Source of the DNA: Corylus avellana
Taxonomy: Eukaryota; Streptophyta; Magnoliopsida; Fagales; Betulaceae
Assembly: GCF_901000735.1 (NCBI RefSeq)
Contig: NC_081547.1
Coordinates: 15,828,397 to 15,892,396, forward strand
Length of the DNA stretch: 64,000 nt
Direction: 5' to 3'
The notes under the pieces: model-generated
What the model was told of the DNA's origin: nothing
Seen by the model: the letters and a program-made list of their open reading frames with translations, nothing else
Database searches by the model: none
In this document: positions 1-11,253 of the stretch, one piece after another
How the letters are laid out: the number at the start of each line of letters is the position of its first letter
Numbering within the stretch: position 1 is the first letter of the stretch
Made by a program: the position numbers and the translations under genes

Positions 1-486
1 AGTACTAGATGATTTACTAAAGACACATAAGGTCCTAATCGAATACGTCTAGCTCAAAGGTCACAAAACCCTACTTCTACACATTCTAGGTAGCAACATT
101 CTGTCCAAGGAGCGAATGTTCGAGCTCGGGGGCGAACGTTCGGTCAGAATAGGAAGAGAACGTTCGGGTAGAGGCCGAAATGTATGCTTGGGCTTCTATT
201 CTCAAGTCACCGTGTTACAAACTACACCCTAGGCTCTAGACAACTTCACGCAAACATAGTGAAACACGATATTATAAAAACTAAGGAAAACAATGAGTGC
301 TTCTAAAACATTTGAAAATCTATTTTTCAAAATTAAATCGGTAACATTACATAACGATGTGTTTTGATCCTACGTGTCATATGTAATCTAAATTATCACT
401 TCACAAAACAGTGCATGTCAATAAACAAAACAGTGTGTATTGGGTTGAATGGATAGACATTACTAAATTGGGAGGAAATGTAATGA
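1..486. other. Intergenic, no gene seen
   Basis: No convincing coding sequence. A short GC-richer patch at about 110-180 repeats the palindrome-like motif GAACGTTCG with small changes four times. It may be the edge of an older repeat, but no boundaries are visible. Confidence 0.4.
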
Positions 487-495
487 AAAGATTTA

Positions 496-740
496 GGGTA
501 AATATATCATAAGTCCCTAAGTCAACGTGCCAAAATTAAGTAGTCCCTAAGTTTTTTTTTTTTTTTTTTTCGAAAATTTACTCCCTGGGTCAATCGAAAT
601 ACCAATAAAATCCCTACCGTTAAAATTTTTTAACCCCGTTAGTCCCAATCAAAACACATCGTTTTGCCACGTCAGCATATTAATTTTTTTTTTATTAACT
701 TAATTTAAAAATTAAATCTAAAATTTTTTAAAAAAATTTT
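496..740 (+). repeat. Left terminal inverted repeat of the MULE
   Basis: Reverse-complement match to 12541-12790. It includes a poly-T tract at 551-570 and ends at a GA-rich run at about 742. Its outer end abuts the 9-bp target duplication. Confidence 0.9.
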
Positions 741-1367
741 AGAGAGAGAGAGAGTGTCGGCGTTCTGATTCCTAACACCGCGTCTCACTTCCTTCCAAGC
801 TACTTCTCATCTCAATCTCTCTGTTCCCATTTCTTTCTACCTTATTTATCGTTATTACTTATTATTAATATTTGTTCTCTCCAGAATATATACAAACATT
901 CTGAAACCTTCAATTCCCGTTTATTATTTGTGTGTTTGAGTTTGAAATATATATGTAACAAGGGAGAAAAGGAACAGTGCCGGAAAGAAGAGAGAGGGGT
1001 CTGGAATACGCCCAGACCCGGGTCCCTTATGACTCTGCTGAATCTCGACTGGCTTATTTGTTTTTGTGTAAGGAGAAGAGGCCAGAGAGAGGCCAGAAAG
1101 AAATTCATGTGGTGGATGTGTTTTTTCCTTCCCTTTGATCTACAAAAGAATCAGATCAAAAACCTGAAAAAACAAAAATCTTCGGCAGCAGAAATCAAAC
1201 ACAAATGAAAATGAAACCAACTGCATAACTCTCCAGCCATAGCCAACATAAGAAAAAAGTCCAAAGATACATTAGCCTCTCTTGGGATAAACCCTTTCCC
1301 AAGATTCAGATCCAACTCCAAATCTTGCCCTCTTTGGCTCACCTCCAAAAAACCCTAGAACTTCAAA
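741..1367. other. Captured non-coding or leader sequence within the MULE
   Basis: Lies between the left TIR and the captured ORF. A plus-strand frame open to the TGA at 1136-1138 encodes EYAQTRVPYDSAESRL at about 1004-1051, which reads like genuine protein. On the minus strand, 1348-1151 encodes a peptide with an LDLNL motif. Either could be a second captured exon, but neither can be confirmed. Confidence 0.3.
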
Positions 1368-1595
1368 ATGTTTAAAGATGCTCTTGATAAAGCTTGGAGC
1401 TCGTGGGCAATTGAATCAAACATGAATTCACACACCATAGTGAGCAATCTTCTGAAACTGATTCAGTCTCATCCACATAACCATCCTTACCTAGAAAATT
1501 TGCTTTTGAGCCAACTATCTCTCCCTTCTCGGAAATCCCATCTTCAGCGAATGTGTTCTGTTCTGCTTTCTCTAAGGCATTTTAAATACCAAAGC
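1368..1595 (+). pseudogene. Captured gene fragment inside the MULE, split by the LTR element
   Basis: An ATG at 1368 opens a frame of 76 codons up to the retrotransposon target site AAAGC (1591-1595). Beyond the insertion the same frame continues at 12416 for 15 codons to a TAA at 12461-12463, so the pre-insertion ORF was 91 codons. The leader (about 950-1367) reads like a plant 5' UTR, ending in an AAAACCCTAGAACTTCAAA-type context before the ATG. I do not recognise the protein; it has leucine- and histidine-rich stretches and no motif I can name. It is most likely the first coding exon of a host gene captured by the MULE and then broken by the Gypsy insertion. Whether the unsplit ORF was ever translated cannot be told here. 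Confidence 0.5.
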
Positions 1596-1604
1596 TGTTG
1601 GGGC

Positions 1605-2410
1605 TAGGCCTGGGTATCGATCAAAACGGTCCAGTTTTGGCTCTTATCGGTTATTAACCGATAATTTTCGGTTAAACGATTTATTAACCGATACCGAACC
1701 AATAAGAGTTTTAACTGAAATTATCGGTTATAACGGTACACGGTTAAACGGTTCGGTTAAACCGGTTAACCAATTTAACAGTGGGCTATTTTGTTGGGTC
1801 AAAAATGAGTTTTTTTGACTTTTGAGAGCCCAAATACTTTTTGTTGGGCTAAAATAACTTATTAAAAATGAGTTGTTTTAGGGTCCAAATACTTTTTGTT
1901 GGGACCCAAATATTTTTTTTTTGGGCTAAAAATTGAAGCTGTTTTATATTGATCCACCACAACTTTTTTTATTTTTTTATTTTTTATATATATATTATAA
2001 AATACATTTTTCCAAAGCAAATGGACTAATTAACATAATAAATGCTAATTAGACTAATAAAACTAGTTAATGAAAAATGCTTTCACCAAAGGCAAAGAAA
2101 TTCCATCCAATGCCATCACTAAAAAAAAAGAGTCAAACCTACCAAATCCCAAATTAAGATAAGGTTACATAGGTATATATATAATCCCAAAATTACATCG
2201 TTTTGGCATCCCTACTTAAAGGTTTATATCGATTAAACGGTTAATCGATATGAAATTTCTAACCGGACTGGAACGAACCAAACTGATAAGCATACCGGTA
2301 TAAAAATTTTAACCGATAAGGATATCGGTATATTGGTTATGGTTAATATCGGTTCGGTCGAAACCGGTATACGGCCGGTAATCGGCAACCGGTTAATCTG
2401 CCCACCCCTA
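1605..2410. mobile_element. Non-autonomous hAT element inside the 5' LTR
   Basis: An 806-bp element between perfect 8-bp duplications GTTGGGGC (1597-1604, 2411-2418). The imperfect ends are TAGGCCTGGGTA on the left and, in reverse complement, TAGGGGTGGGCA on the right. Both subterminal regions are packed with AACCGATA/TCGGTTAA-type repeats, probably transposase-binding sites. There is no transposase ORF. The 8-bp duplication and T-A-G-G-G-type ends fit the hAT superfamily. Confidence 0.85.
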
Positions 2411-2471
2411 GTTGGGGCAGCACCACATCCAGGCATGCCACATCACCACCTCGAAAAACTGTGTATCAACA
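2411..2471 (+). repeat. Remnant of the 5' LTR (3' part)
   Basis: Matches the last ~60 bp of the 3' LTR (12350-12410) with few substitutions and ends TATCAACA. Together with 1596-1604 it is all that is left of the 5' LTR. About 640 bp present in the 3' LTR are missing between two GTTGG motifs (11712-11716 and 12352-12356 in the 3' copy). Confidence 0.85.
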
Positions 2472-2472
2472 G

Positions 2473-2492
2473 TTTGGCGCCGTCTGTGGGAA
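2473..2492 (+). promoter_or_regulatory. Primer-binding site of the Tat element
   Basis: TTTGGCGCCGTCTGTGGGAA lies directly after the 5' LTR. This motif is typical behind 5' LTRs of plant Gypsy elements of the Tat group. The priming tRNA is not assigned here. Confidence 0.6.
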
Positions 2493-2533
2493 CCATACTT
2501 CCTTTTCATTTGATCAATTCTTATCATTCCGAT

Positions 2534-4374
2534 ATGGTGACTACACACTCTCACTCTTAATCGATGCCTCAACTTGACATACCTCGTGCGGCTACTGGAG
2601 TACCCCCTGACCTAGCTGGGTTTATGAAGCAGATGACTGAATCTATGAAGGCTTTGCAGAGGCAGAATGAAGATCTCGCCACTAGGCTCACGATTGCTGA
2701 AGGCCGAAATAGCTGAAGGGATCAAGAGCGGGAAGAGAGAAGGACTAAAAGACACGAAGATAGGCGCGAGAAGGAGAGACGCGCTGAAATTCGCAGGGGG
2801 AAGAGGCCTCGAGGTTCTGATCACGAGGATGATCCAAGCTCAGTTCAAGCCAGCCATCACACAACTGTCCAGAATGTAGAAGACAGTTAGCAGGCGAATC
2901 CTAAGAGGACTCGTCATACTAGATCTCGACCGGAGCAGTCTCCCTGCCAGGAGGATCGCCTTACTGAACGGCATAGCGAGAGTAACGTTAATGTTGATTT
3001 GCAGGATCTTAAGAAAAAATACGAAGAGGTGGTTCTCCTGATAGCCAATGGCAGAGATCAGTCCAATGCAGGGGAACTTATGGAGAACACGAATCTGCCT
3101 TTCATTCCTCGGGTCATGAATTTCCCCCTCCCTGACAAATTCAAGATGCCCCGAGTTAATACCTATGATGGCACTGGGGATCCCACGGACCATATGGAGA
3201 GTCTTCGTGCACATTTCATCCTCCATGGTACCCCATATGAAATTTCATGTAGGGCTTTTCCCTTAACTTTGGTTGGAGTAGCTAAAGATTGGTTCGGAAA
3301 ACTCCCAGCCAATTCAATAGATGATTTCAAAACTCTCGGGCGTCTTTTCCTAAGTCAATTCTTGGCTACCCGAAAGAGGAAGAAGAATCTGGCTTATTTG
3401 CTGTCCCTTGTCCAGGGAAGGAGGAGTCGTTAACAGAATTCATGCTCAGATTCAACCAGGAGAAGTTGATGATTGAAAATCCGGATGAGGAGACAGTACT
3501 TGATGCTTTGATGCACGGAGTAAGGGCAGATGGACCATTGATGGCCGAGCTGTCGAAAAGTACTAAGTTAGTGACTGTCAGTCAATTCATGAAGAAGGCT
3601 GATGAGTACATTAATCAAGAAGAGACTGTCAAAGCTCTCATGAAGTCGCAAAGGGAAGAACTCGAAGCCAAGAGTGGTATTGTGAAGGTAGCACTGGCTA
3701 GTGTTGGAAAGAAAGAAGAGAAGAATGTGAAGAAGTCAGAGAAGGTGGTCTCATCGTACCCAAGGATGGACCCTCATAAATTGCAGAGCTCGAAGTTCAC
3801 TCCATTGAATACTAGCATGACTGAGGTATTCATGGAGATAAGGAAGGATCCTGCCTTCAAATGGCCAAGCAAATTGAAAGGCGATCCTAAGAGGCGTGAC
3901 CCCTAGAAATACTACGAGTATCACCGTGACCACGGTCACTTAACCGAGGAATGCATAACCTTGCGGCAAGAGATTGAGAATCACGTCAGAAATGGGAAGT
4001 TGGTGAAATTCTTGGCAAACGAGAGGAATCGAGGAAGGAATGAGGAGTTCCCGCTTCTTGAAGGGAACCGAGAAACTCCCAGAAACCGAGAAGTAAGGCC
4101 GAGGGAAGATCGGTATGTCGAACCGATACACAACCAACAAGCAGGACCGAGACGGGACCAAGACGCCCATCCGCCTCAGCATCAAGATGTTGTCAGGGAG
4201 ATCCACACCATCTCGGGAGGAATAGCTGGCGGAGGAAGTTCTAGTTCATCTAGAAAAGCTTACGAAAGAAGAACGAAGGTGGATGATGAAGTTTTGTCGA
4301 TAGGGAGACTTGCAAAAATTGTGAAGAAGGAGGTGATGACTATATCCTTCTCTGATGAAGATGCTAGGGGGTAA
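2534..4374 (+). pseudogene. gag of the Tat-like retrotransposon, broken
   Basis: The coding sequence runs through several frames with stops. An N-terminal charged region (about 2565-2990) is followed by the conserved capsid-like gag block at about 3090-3400 (PRVNTYDGTGDPTDH and CRAFPLTLVG...W motifs), then a frame change near 3420-3440 and the rest of the gag domain to 3906. A stop at 3904-3906 precedes the nucleocapsid region. There the zinc knuckle reads YYEYHRDHGHLTEEC at about 3910-3955, so the first cysteine of the usual CxxxH/GHxTEEC arrangement is replaced by tyrosine. A basic, proline- and glutamine-rich tail runs to 4374. The protein would have formed virus-like particles packaging the element RNA; this copy cannot. 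Confidence 0.8.
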
Positions 4375-4835
4375 AATTTTCCCACGACGATGCGTTGGTA
4401 GTGACGCTAACGGTAGCCAACCATAGAATCCACTGAGTCTTGGTGGATAATGGTAGCTTGGCTGATATATTATACTGGCCGGTCTTCAAACAGATGGGTG
4501 TTGACCGAGACAGGATCCAATCGTTTGATTCGCCGCTGATAGGGTTTGCTGGAGAACAAGTGCAGACAATGGGGCTCATCTCCCTCCCAGTTACCGTGGG
4601 GATAGCCCCTAGGCAGTCAACAACCATGGTGGACTTTTTGGTGATCGATTGATCATCTGCTTATAATGCAATCATTGGTCGACTATCCCTCAACAAGCTG
4701 AAGGCTGTTACTTCAACTTACCATCTGATGATGAAGTTTCCTATTGAAGGAGGAGTTGGAGAGGTGAGAGGAGATTAAATCGCGGCTAGGAAATATTATA
4801 ACATTTCCCTCAAGAAAGCTGATCATGCTCCATTA
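4375..4835 (+). pseudogene. Aspartic protease region of the Tat-like pol
   Basis: A frame at 4440-4652 begins with VDNGSLADIL, the active-site D-x-G motif in the form common to Tat-type elements. A downstream hydrophobic segment with GLISLPV fits the retropepsin fold. A TGA at 4650-4652 and further stops before 4836 break it. Its role was to cleave the Gag-Pol polyprotein. It is contiguous with the RT region, as expected for a Gypsy pol. Confidence 0.7.
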
Positions 4836-6330
4836 ATGGTCAGCGTTGTCGGTAGCCGAAGCAAAGATCCTCTAAAAGGGGAACCTACCGAGACTTTAGA
4901 AGACGTGGAGCTAGGAGATGGAAAAGTAGTGAAGATAGGGACACAGCTCGCCTCGGGAATTCGAGACGCTCTCGTAACCTTTCTTCAAGGTAACATGGAA
5001 GTATTTGCAAGGACTCATGAAGATATGCCGGGAATCAGTCCCGATGACATTCTCCACCAACTCAATGTGGACCCAAGCATGAAGCCAGTGAGGCAGAAGC
5101 GAAGGAAGTTTGCACCCGAGCAGAATATGGCCATCGCTGAGGAAGTAGAGAAATTGCTCAAGGCTCGGTTTATAGAGGAGGTACATTATCCCGACTGGTT
5201 GGCCAATGTGGTGCTGGTTAAAAAATCCAATGGAAAGTTGAGGATGTGTGTGGACTTTACGGACCTCAACAAAGTATGCCCAGAAGACAGCTTTCCTCTG
5301 CCACGCATTGATGCGTTAGTAGAATCAACAGCTGGATATGGCCTACTAAGCTTTATGGACTCCTTTTCTAGTTACAACCAGATCTATATGCATCCAGAAT
5401 ATCGAGAGAAGACCGCGTTTATCACTGATCGAGGCTTGTACTGCTATAAGGTTATGCCTTTTGGTCTGAAGAACGTGGGAGCAACGTATCAGAGACTGGT
5501 TAATAAGATGTTCCGAGACCAGATCGGGCGTAACATGGAGGTATATGTTGATGACATGTTGGTGAAAAGTGTGTTACCGGAAGGCCATGTAAATGACCTG
5601 CATGAGACGTTTAGAACACTGAAGCATTACAGGATGAATTTGAATCCCGCGAAGTGTGCATTTGGAGTGGCCTCGGGTAAGTTTCTCGGTTACATGGTGT
5701 CAAACCGAGGAATAGAAGCTAATCCTGAGAAGATCCAAGCAGTCTTGGATATGCAATCACCTAAGAATACGAAGCAACTTCAGTAATTGACAGGTACGAT
5801 TGCAGCGTTGAACCGGTTCATCTCTCGGTCAATTAACAAGTGCCTACCATTTTTCAAAATCCTGAAAAGAGCATTTGAATGGTCCGAAGAGTGTGAGGAG
5901 GCTTTTGATCAATTGAATGGTCCGAAGAGTGTGAGGAAGCATTGTATTTATACTTAGCTGTCTCCCCAACAGCTGATAGTGGTGCTTTTATCCGAGAAGA
6001 AGACGGCACTCAAAAGCCAGTTAATTTTGTTAGCCGAGCATTGAGGGGAGCAGAAGAGCGGTACCCTTAGATGGAGAAGTTGGCATTCGCACTGACAATT
6101 GCCTCTAGGAAGCTCCGTCCGTATTTCCAAGCTCATACTATAAGAGTCTTGACCAAGTATCCATTGAAGAAAATGCTTAGGAAGCTAGATCTGTCTGGCA
6201 GATTAGCTAACTGGGCAATCGAGCTCGGAGAATTTGATATTGAATTCTTCCTAAAGAACGCTATCAAAAGGCAGGTATTGGCCGATTTCTTGGCAAAATT
6301 CACCAATCTACCTGTTACCTTAGAGTGGCA
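4836..6330 (+). pseudogene. Reverse transcriptase and first RNase H of the Tat-like pol
   Basis: The longest intact frame in the element (4836-5786, 316 codons) holds the RT palm and fingers: RMCVDFTDLNKVCPED at about 5250-5290, the PFGLKN block at about 5455-5475, and the catalytic Y-V-D-D-M at 5544-5558. Stops at 5784-5786 and near 5955 and 6068 interrupt the connection and the Gypsy RNase H. The latter is seen as NFVSRALRGAEERY and a later frame at 6071-6388. The sequence is clearly Ty3/Gypsy type. Order and spacing are normal; only point stops and a small local duplication (GAATGGTCCGAAGAGTGTGAGG at about 5876 and again at about 5914) disable it. Confidence 0.88.
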
Positions 6331-6900
6331 GAAAGACGAAACATGGGTAGTCTACATGGATGGATCTTCCACAAGAAAAAATGGTTGAGCCAGTGTTGTG
6401 TTAATCACCCCGGATGGAGAAGAGTTATGCAACTCCGTGAGGTTGGAGTTCAAGACCACCAACAATGAAGCCGAGTATGAAGCAGTCCTAGTAGGACTCG
6501 GTTTAGCCCGAGAGATGGGAGCTGGGTTTGTTGAATTACGGAGCGATTCACAGGTGATCGTCCGACACATCCGAGGAGAATTTGAAGCCAGAGAAGGTAA
6601 AATGAAGCAACACTTATCAAAAGTACAAAATTTACAGAATGCATTCAAGAAATTCTGTATTATAAAGATCCCAGGGGAAGAGAATGAAAGAGCTGACCAG
6701 CTAGCCCGAAGGGCATCGGCAGTAGCTAGCGACATTGAAAAGCCTGAAGAACCAATCCAGACTTTAACAAGACCTGCCGTAGCCGAGACAGTCTCGGTCT
6801 CGAATACCGAGACTGTACCGGAATGGCAGAGGAGCATAAAGGAATATTTGAAACAGGGAATTCTCCCGTTAGATAAGAAGTCAGCAACGTAAGTCAGAAC
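6331..6900 (+). pseudogene. Second (archaeal-type) RNase H of the Tat-like pol
   Basis: WVVYMDGSSTRKNG at about 6346 is followed by a TGA at 6386-6388, then the frame continues (6398-6892) with TTNNEAEYEAVLVGLGLA, LRSDSQV and ENERADQLAR. These are the D-E-D-D blocks of the additional archaeal-type RNase H that marks Tat/Ogre-like elements. It sits between the Gypsy RNase H and integrase, the usual place. One stop codon is the main visible lesion. Confidence 0.8.
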
Positions 6901-6952
6901 TAGAGCTGCCAGATTTACCGTCATTAATGGGATTCTGTACAAATGAGGCTTC

Positions 6953-8058
6953 ATGCTACCACCCCTCAAGTGTATCTCCAAGGAAGAAGGCAATTATGTC
7001 CTCCGCGAGATCTATGAAGTTATCTGTGGTAGTCACTCGGGAGCAAGAGTATTGCCGCATAAAGCAATCAGAGCCGGTTTCTACTGGCCAAATATGAGTC
7101 GAGACTCGGTACAAATTGTCAGAAATTGTGGGAAATGCCAACACTTCGCCAACATTACAAAACAACCCCTATAAGATCTGAGTTCAATTTCCTTGCCATG
7201 GCCTTTATCACAATGGGGGGTGGATATAGTAGGGCCACTACCTCGGGGAAAGGAGGGTGTGCGGTTCGCGGTTGTAGCAGTGGATTATTTCATTAAATGG
7301 GCAGAAGTAGAAGCCCTAGTGAATATTACAGCCAAAAGCATTGAACGGTTCTTGTGGAAGAACGTCGTATGCCGCTATGGTATTCCACATGCGTTTATAA
7401 CTGATAATGGGAAGCAATTTGACTGCAAATCATTCCGAAAATGGTGTGCAAAGCTTCATGTAAGAAATTACTACTCATCTCCAGCTCATCCCAGACAAAT
7501 GGGCAAGTAGAAGCCACTAACAAGACAATTTTCAAAATTCTGAAGAAGAAACTTGGAGATCGGAAGGGAGATTGGGCAGATGATCTTCCAGAAGTCTTGT
7601 GGACATACCGAACAACTAAAAGAATATTCACTGAGGAGACCCCATACGCCTTGGCTTTTGGGACCGAGGCGATCATACCAGCCAAGATAGGGTAGGGAAG
7701 CTGCCGAGTTGAGACCTTCCATCCCGAGACTAATGTTGAAGGGCTCAAACTTCATTTAGACCTACTACAAGAGAAGCGGGACCAGACCCAAGTAACCATG
7801 TCGGCATACCAGGATAAAGTAGCTCGGTATTTTAATAAAGGAGTCAAGCACAAAAGTTTCAAGATCGGGGACCTGGTTTTCAGCAAGACCACCATTGCTA
7901 CCAAAGACCCTATTGAAGGAAAATTAGCTCCAAACTGGGAAGGACCCTACAAAGTGATTGAGTGTAGGAGGGCAGGAGCTTATTACCTTGAGGACATGGA
8001 AGGAAAAGCACTCCCTAGGCCATGGAATGCCAAGCACCTCAAAAAGTATTTTATCTAG
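6953..8058 (+). pseudogene. Integrase of the Tat-like pol
   Basis: A zinc-binding HHCC region lies at about 7030-7140 (HSGARVLPHK ... CGKCQ), then the catalytic core with WGVDIVGPLP (first D, about 7210) and ITDNGKQF (second D, about 7400). The glutamate region is GQVEATNK at about 7500-7520, reached only after a frame change near 7450. The C-terminal part (7798-8058) has the GDLVF...NWEGPYKV SH3-like segment. Stops at 7171-7173, 7508-7510 and 7693-7695 inactivate it. Integrase after RNase H confirms the Gypsy order. Confidence 0.85.
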
Positions 8059-8266
8059 CTTATTTTAGTAAGGTGATTCTTGTTTTACTCTCATTCGATT
8101 CTTATTTTCCTTGTAATTTTCATTACATTTTATTTGATTAAATAAAAAGAATCTCCTAAAGTTTCGATCACCTTTCTAGTATTTCAAAAGCAAAGTAAAT
8201 CAAATTACCCTCAGGGTAGACGGTCAAGAGGCCATCAAGAAAATTTAGAACTTTTCCGAGACTAAA

Positions 8267-8640
8267 CCTGTAAAGGACGTAAAACCTTTGAACGAGGTGT
8301 GTCTGAAGAACGTTAAAACCAACAACCTGTAAAGGATGTAAAACCTTCAAACAAGGTGTGCCCAAAGAAGGTTAAAACTAGTAACCTGTAAAGGAAGTAA
8401 AACCTTCGAACAAGGTGTGTCTGAAGAGGGCTAAACTAGTGACTTGTAAAGAACATAAAACCTTCGAAAAAGGTGTGTTCAAAGAAAGTCAAACGAGTAG
8501 CCTGTCAAGAGCAGAAATCCTTAAAAAAAAAGGGTGTGCTCGAAAAAGGTTAAAAAAACTTCAGAAAAGTAATCTATTAAGAACATTAATTCATTCAAGG
8601 AAATGGGTGTTCGGAAAATATTGCTAGTTCACTCCAAGAA
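8267..8640. repeat. Tandem array, about 59-bp unit, 5-6 degenerate copies
   Basis: Units start with CCTGTAAAGGANGTAAAACC at 8267, 8326, 8385, about 8442 and 8501, giving spacings of 59, 59, about 58 and 58. They fade into a sixth partial copy. The array lies between the end of integrase and the antisense ORF. Tandem arrays in this 3' region are known from several Tat/Ogre-like elements. Confidence 0.85.
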
Positions 8641-8732
8641 ATAAATAAAAAACATCTCATTAAAGACTCAAGTTTGTCATTTACAAAAGAATCAAATGTA
8701 CTAACTACTGATTACAAGTCAAAAGGAAAAGT

Positions 8733-11253
8733 TTAGCCTTCCTTGGGGTTTGCAGATGGAGCCTTGGTAGCAGATGGGGTCTCTGCACCATGTCCAGAAG
8801 TTGTTCCTTCGTCACCCGAGAACAGCTGATGAGCAAACCTGTCGATCCCCTCGGCATCAGCATCAGATCTGACCCTAGACTGATAAGCTGTTTTCAAGCC
8901 TTGCCAGAAACAGGAATGGTCTCTGGTTTCACCGTGTCGAGGTCAATAGTGCGAGTAGGATCCTTAGCCCAAGACCGAAAGGTCTCGAAACCAAGAATGA
9001 TCCCATCCGCCCAGGCACTATCCCGAGTCCAGGAAGCATACGATAGTTGCTGCAAATAGTTGGAAGATCGGGCCTCGGCTTCTTTGATTCGTAGCTTCTT
9101 TTCTTCGAGCTTTCTCCGAAAAAATTTAAGTCGCTCATCAGCAATTGCCTGGCCTTTTGATAACCTCTTCAAGTTTAGTATTTTGGCCGGCAGCCTCCGC
9201 CTGAGAAGCCTTTAGTTGCTCCAAAACCTCTGCATGCTTCTCCTCGAGTTGGTGCAGATCTTCCTTTACAATGGAATGATCCTCTTGGAGCTTCAAGTGA
9301 TCAGCACGAAGGGTCTGCAACTTATAAGATAGCCGAAACCCGGGATTAGGCTTGTGCAAACTCAGCTTGAGTTGCCGACTGCTGTTGGCCAAGAAGGAGT
9401 AGTTCTTTGTCATGTTGAGCTAGCATATCCTTCAGTTTTGCATTCTCGGCTTCACTTCAGAGGCTGCGAGCCTGCTTTGGAGGCTCTCGGATTCTGAGGC
9501 GGACTCCTGAAAAAATTTCCTGAAGTAGCAGTATAAAACCACTGACTTCATAACTCTCTGCAACAAACAAAGTTAATCAAACAGAATACAACTCAGGCAA
9601 AAAGAGAGCCCTATGAAGAGTGATACTTACACACAACTGATTGAATAACATTGACTCTGCCATACCCCTAGTAGAGATGTCTCGTTCACCTATCAAGCTG
9701 TTTTGGGGAACCAGCTCCACCAAAGCTTGAAATGGGTTCCTAATAATTGTCCACCGAACCGAGACAGGAGCTTCTCCATAGTCCATTCGACGTTATGAGG
9801 TTTCACCAAGGAATAGTGAGAGGCAGACTCAGAACCAGTACCAGCCTCAGCCTCGGGAATCGGGGTCGGGGCCCGAGACGCGGCCTCAGCCACCGAAGTC
9901 TGAACCACAGGCCGCTCCTCGACTATCGGGGACAAGACCTGAGGCCTCACTTCTTCCACCTCAGCCCGCGATCCATTCTTTTTCGGCTCCATCCTTACCA
10001 AGCTATCTGAGAATGGGTCTATTAAGAGATGTTGAATGTTGGGGTCCGAATGGACCGGTGATGTTGACCCCATCGGGATAGCAGTAGTAGGAGCAGCTCC
10101 AGGAGGTTCCAAGGGGGTTGCTGCCAGAGGAGTTACAGCAATAAGATGTTTTGTGAGAATATTCTGGTAGGTCGATATCGAAGCCACATCAGGCTCTGGA
10201 TTAGCCTTCCTCTGAGCGGCCAAGAGGTTGGCAAAAAGGGATTTCCCCTTCTCAACCTCGATAGTAGGACCCTTGCTCTTCACTAGCCGCCTTTTCTTCG
10301 GTTGAGGAGCCTCGCGCTCCTCGAGCTTGTCAATTGAGTGCAAAGCCTTTTCTACCTAAGACTCATCTACATTCTTCTTGCCTTTATGAAGCATAGGCTT
10401 CCGAGGGGTAGCGCCTCAGGTATTGGCCGCCAGAGAACCCAAATAAAAGGCTGGACGAGATGGTCTCATCCGAGACCCACCGGCATCCTCTCTGCCGGCA
10501 TATAAGCAGCGGTTCTGTTTTCCCTGGGTCGTTACAGGTTCAGTGGACTAGTCGTAATCAATTGCTTGAAGGTCATAACAGACTCATGCCTCTGAACCCA
10601 AGACAAAACCGTGTTAACTCAGACCGTCTCATCCTCTGACAAACACAGATTCTTGTGGAGACCCAAATGGGGGGTAGTCGTCTCCCAGGGCACTCGAGGC
10701 CCCTCTGCTTTCTCTCTAGGAGCAAATTCCCATTGCCCCTGTGCAAAGAAGTATTTGTTTTTCCATCCGTAGTTACTGGTGAAGGTCTTATCCATAAAAA
10801 AGAGTTTTCCCCGTCTTGATTGAAGTTATATAGCCCATCACTGTTGGGATTCTTCTGGAGTCGGTACATCCAGAGAAATTCCGAAACCGTCAAGTACTTT
10901 CCTTCTCCAAGGGCCATGGGCCAAACAACCACAGAGGCGAAAAACATCCTCCAGCCATTAGGAACCAATTGGTAGGGAGCCAGATTCAGGCGACAGAGTA
11001 GCTCACAGACAACCTTGGGGAAAGGAAGCTTGAGGCCTGCACGAAACATTTCTTCATAAAGGCAGACCTCGTGGCTCCCAGCATCCACGATGGCGCCCTT
11101 CCTCTCGTCATCAAAACCGAGTTTCACCATTTTTGGGATATAGCAGTCCAATCTAATTCGTCGCTCGTCAGCCGAGGTTAGATCTGGCTTCCATAAAGCT
11201 GGGTAAGTTTTGCCCAAACCACCATCAGACCCTGATCCTTCTTTTTGAGACAT
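8733..11253 (-). pseudogene. Antisense ORF of the Tat element with 'putative gypsy type transposon' domain
   Basis: Read on the minus strand from an ATG at 11253 (MSQKEGSGSD...), the first block to about 10650 contains LPFPKVVCELLCRLNLAPYQ followed by LVPNGWRMFF. This is the LAPxQLxPNxWR signature of the plant family described as putative gypsy-type transposon (recalled as Pfam Transposase_28). Further minus-strand blocks follow: 10343-9693 is rich in Pro, Glu and Ala with a basic PKKRR motif that could be a nuclear signal, and 9413-9138 is a strong coiled coil. The last block ends at a TAA (8733-8735). Frames change between blocks, so introns or frameshifts intervene. Some Tat elements carry an antisense gene at this place; its function is unknown. 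Confidence 0.7.

Noticed and set aside
8267..8640. CRISPR-like array
   Set aside because: The units are contiguous 59-bp tandem repeats without spacers, in a plant retrotransposon.
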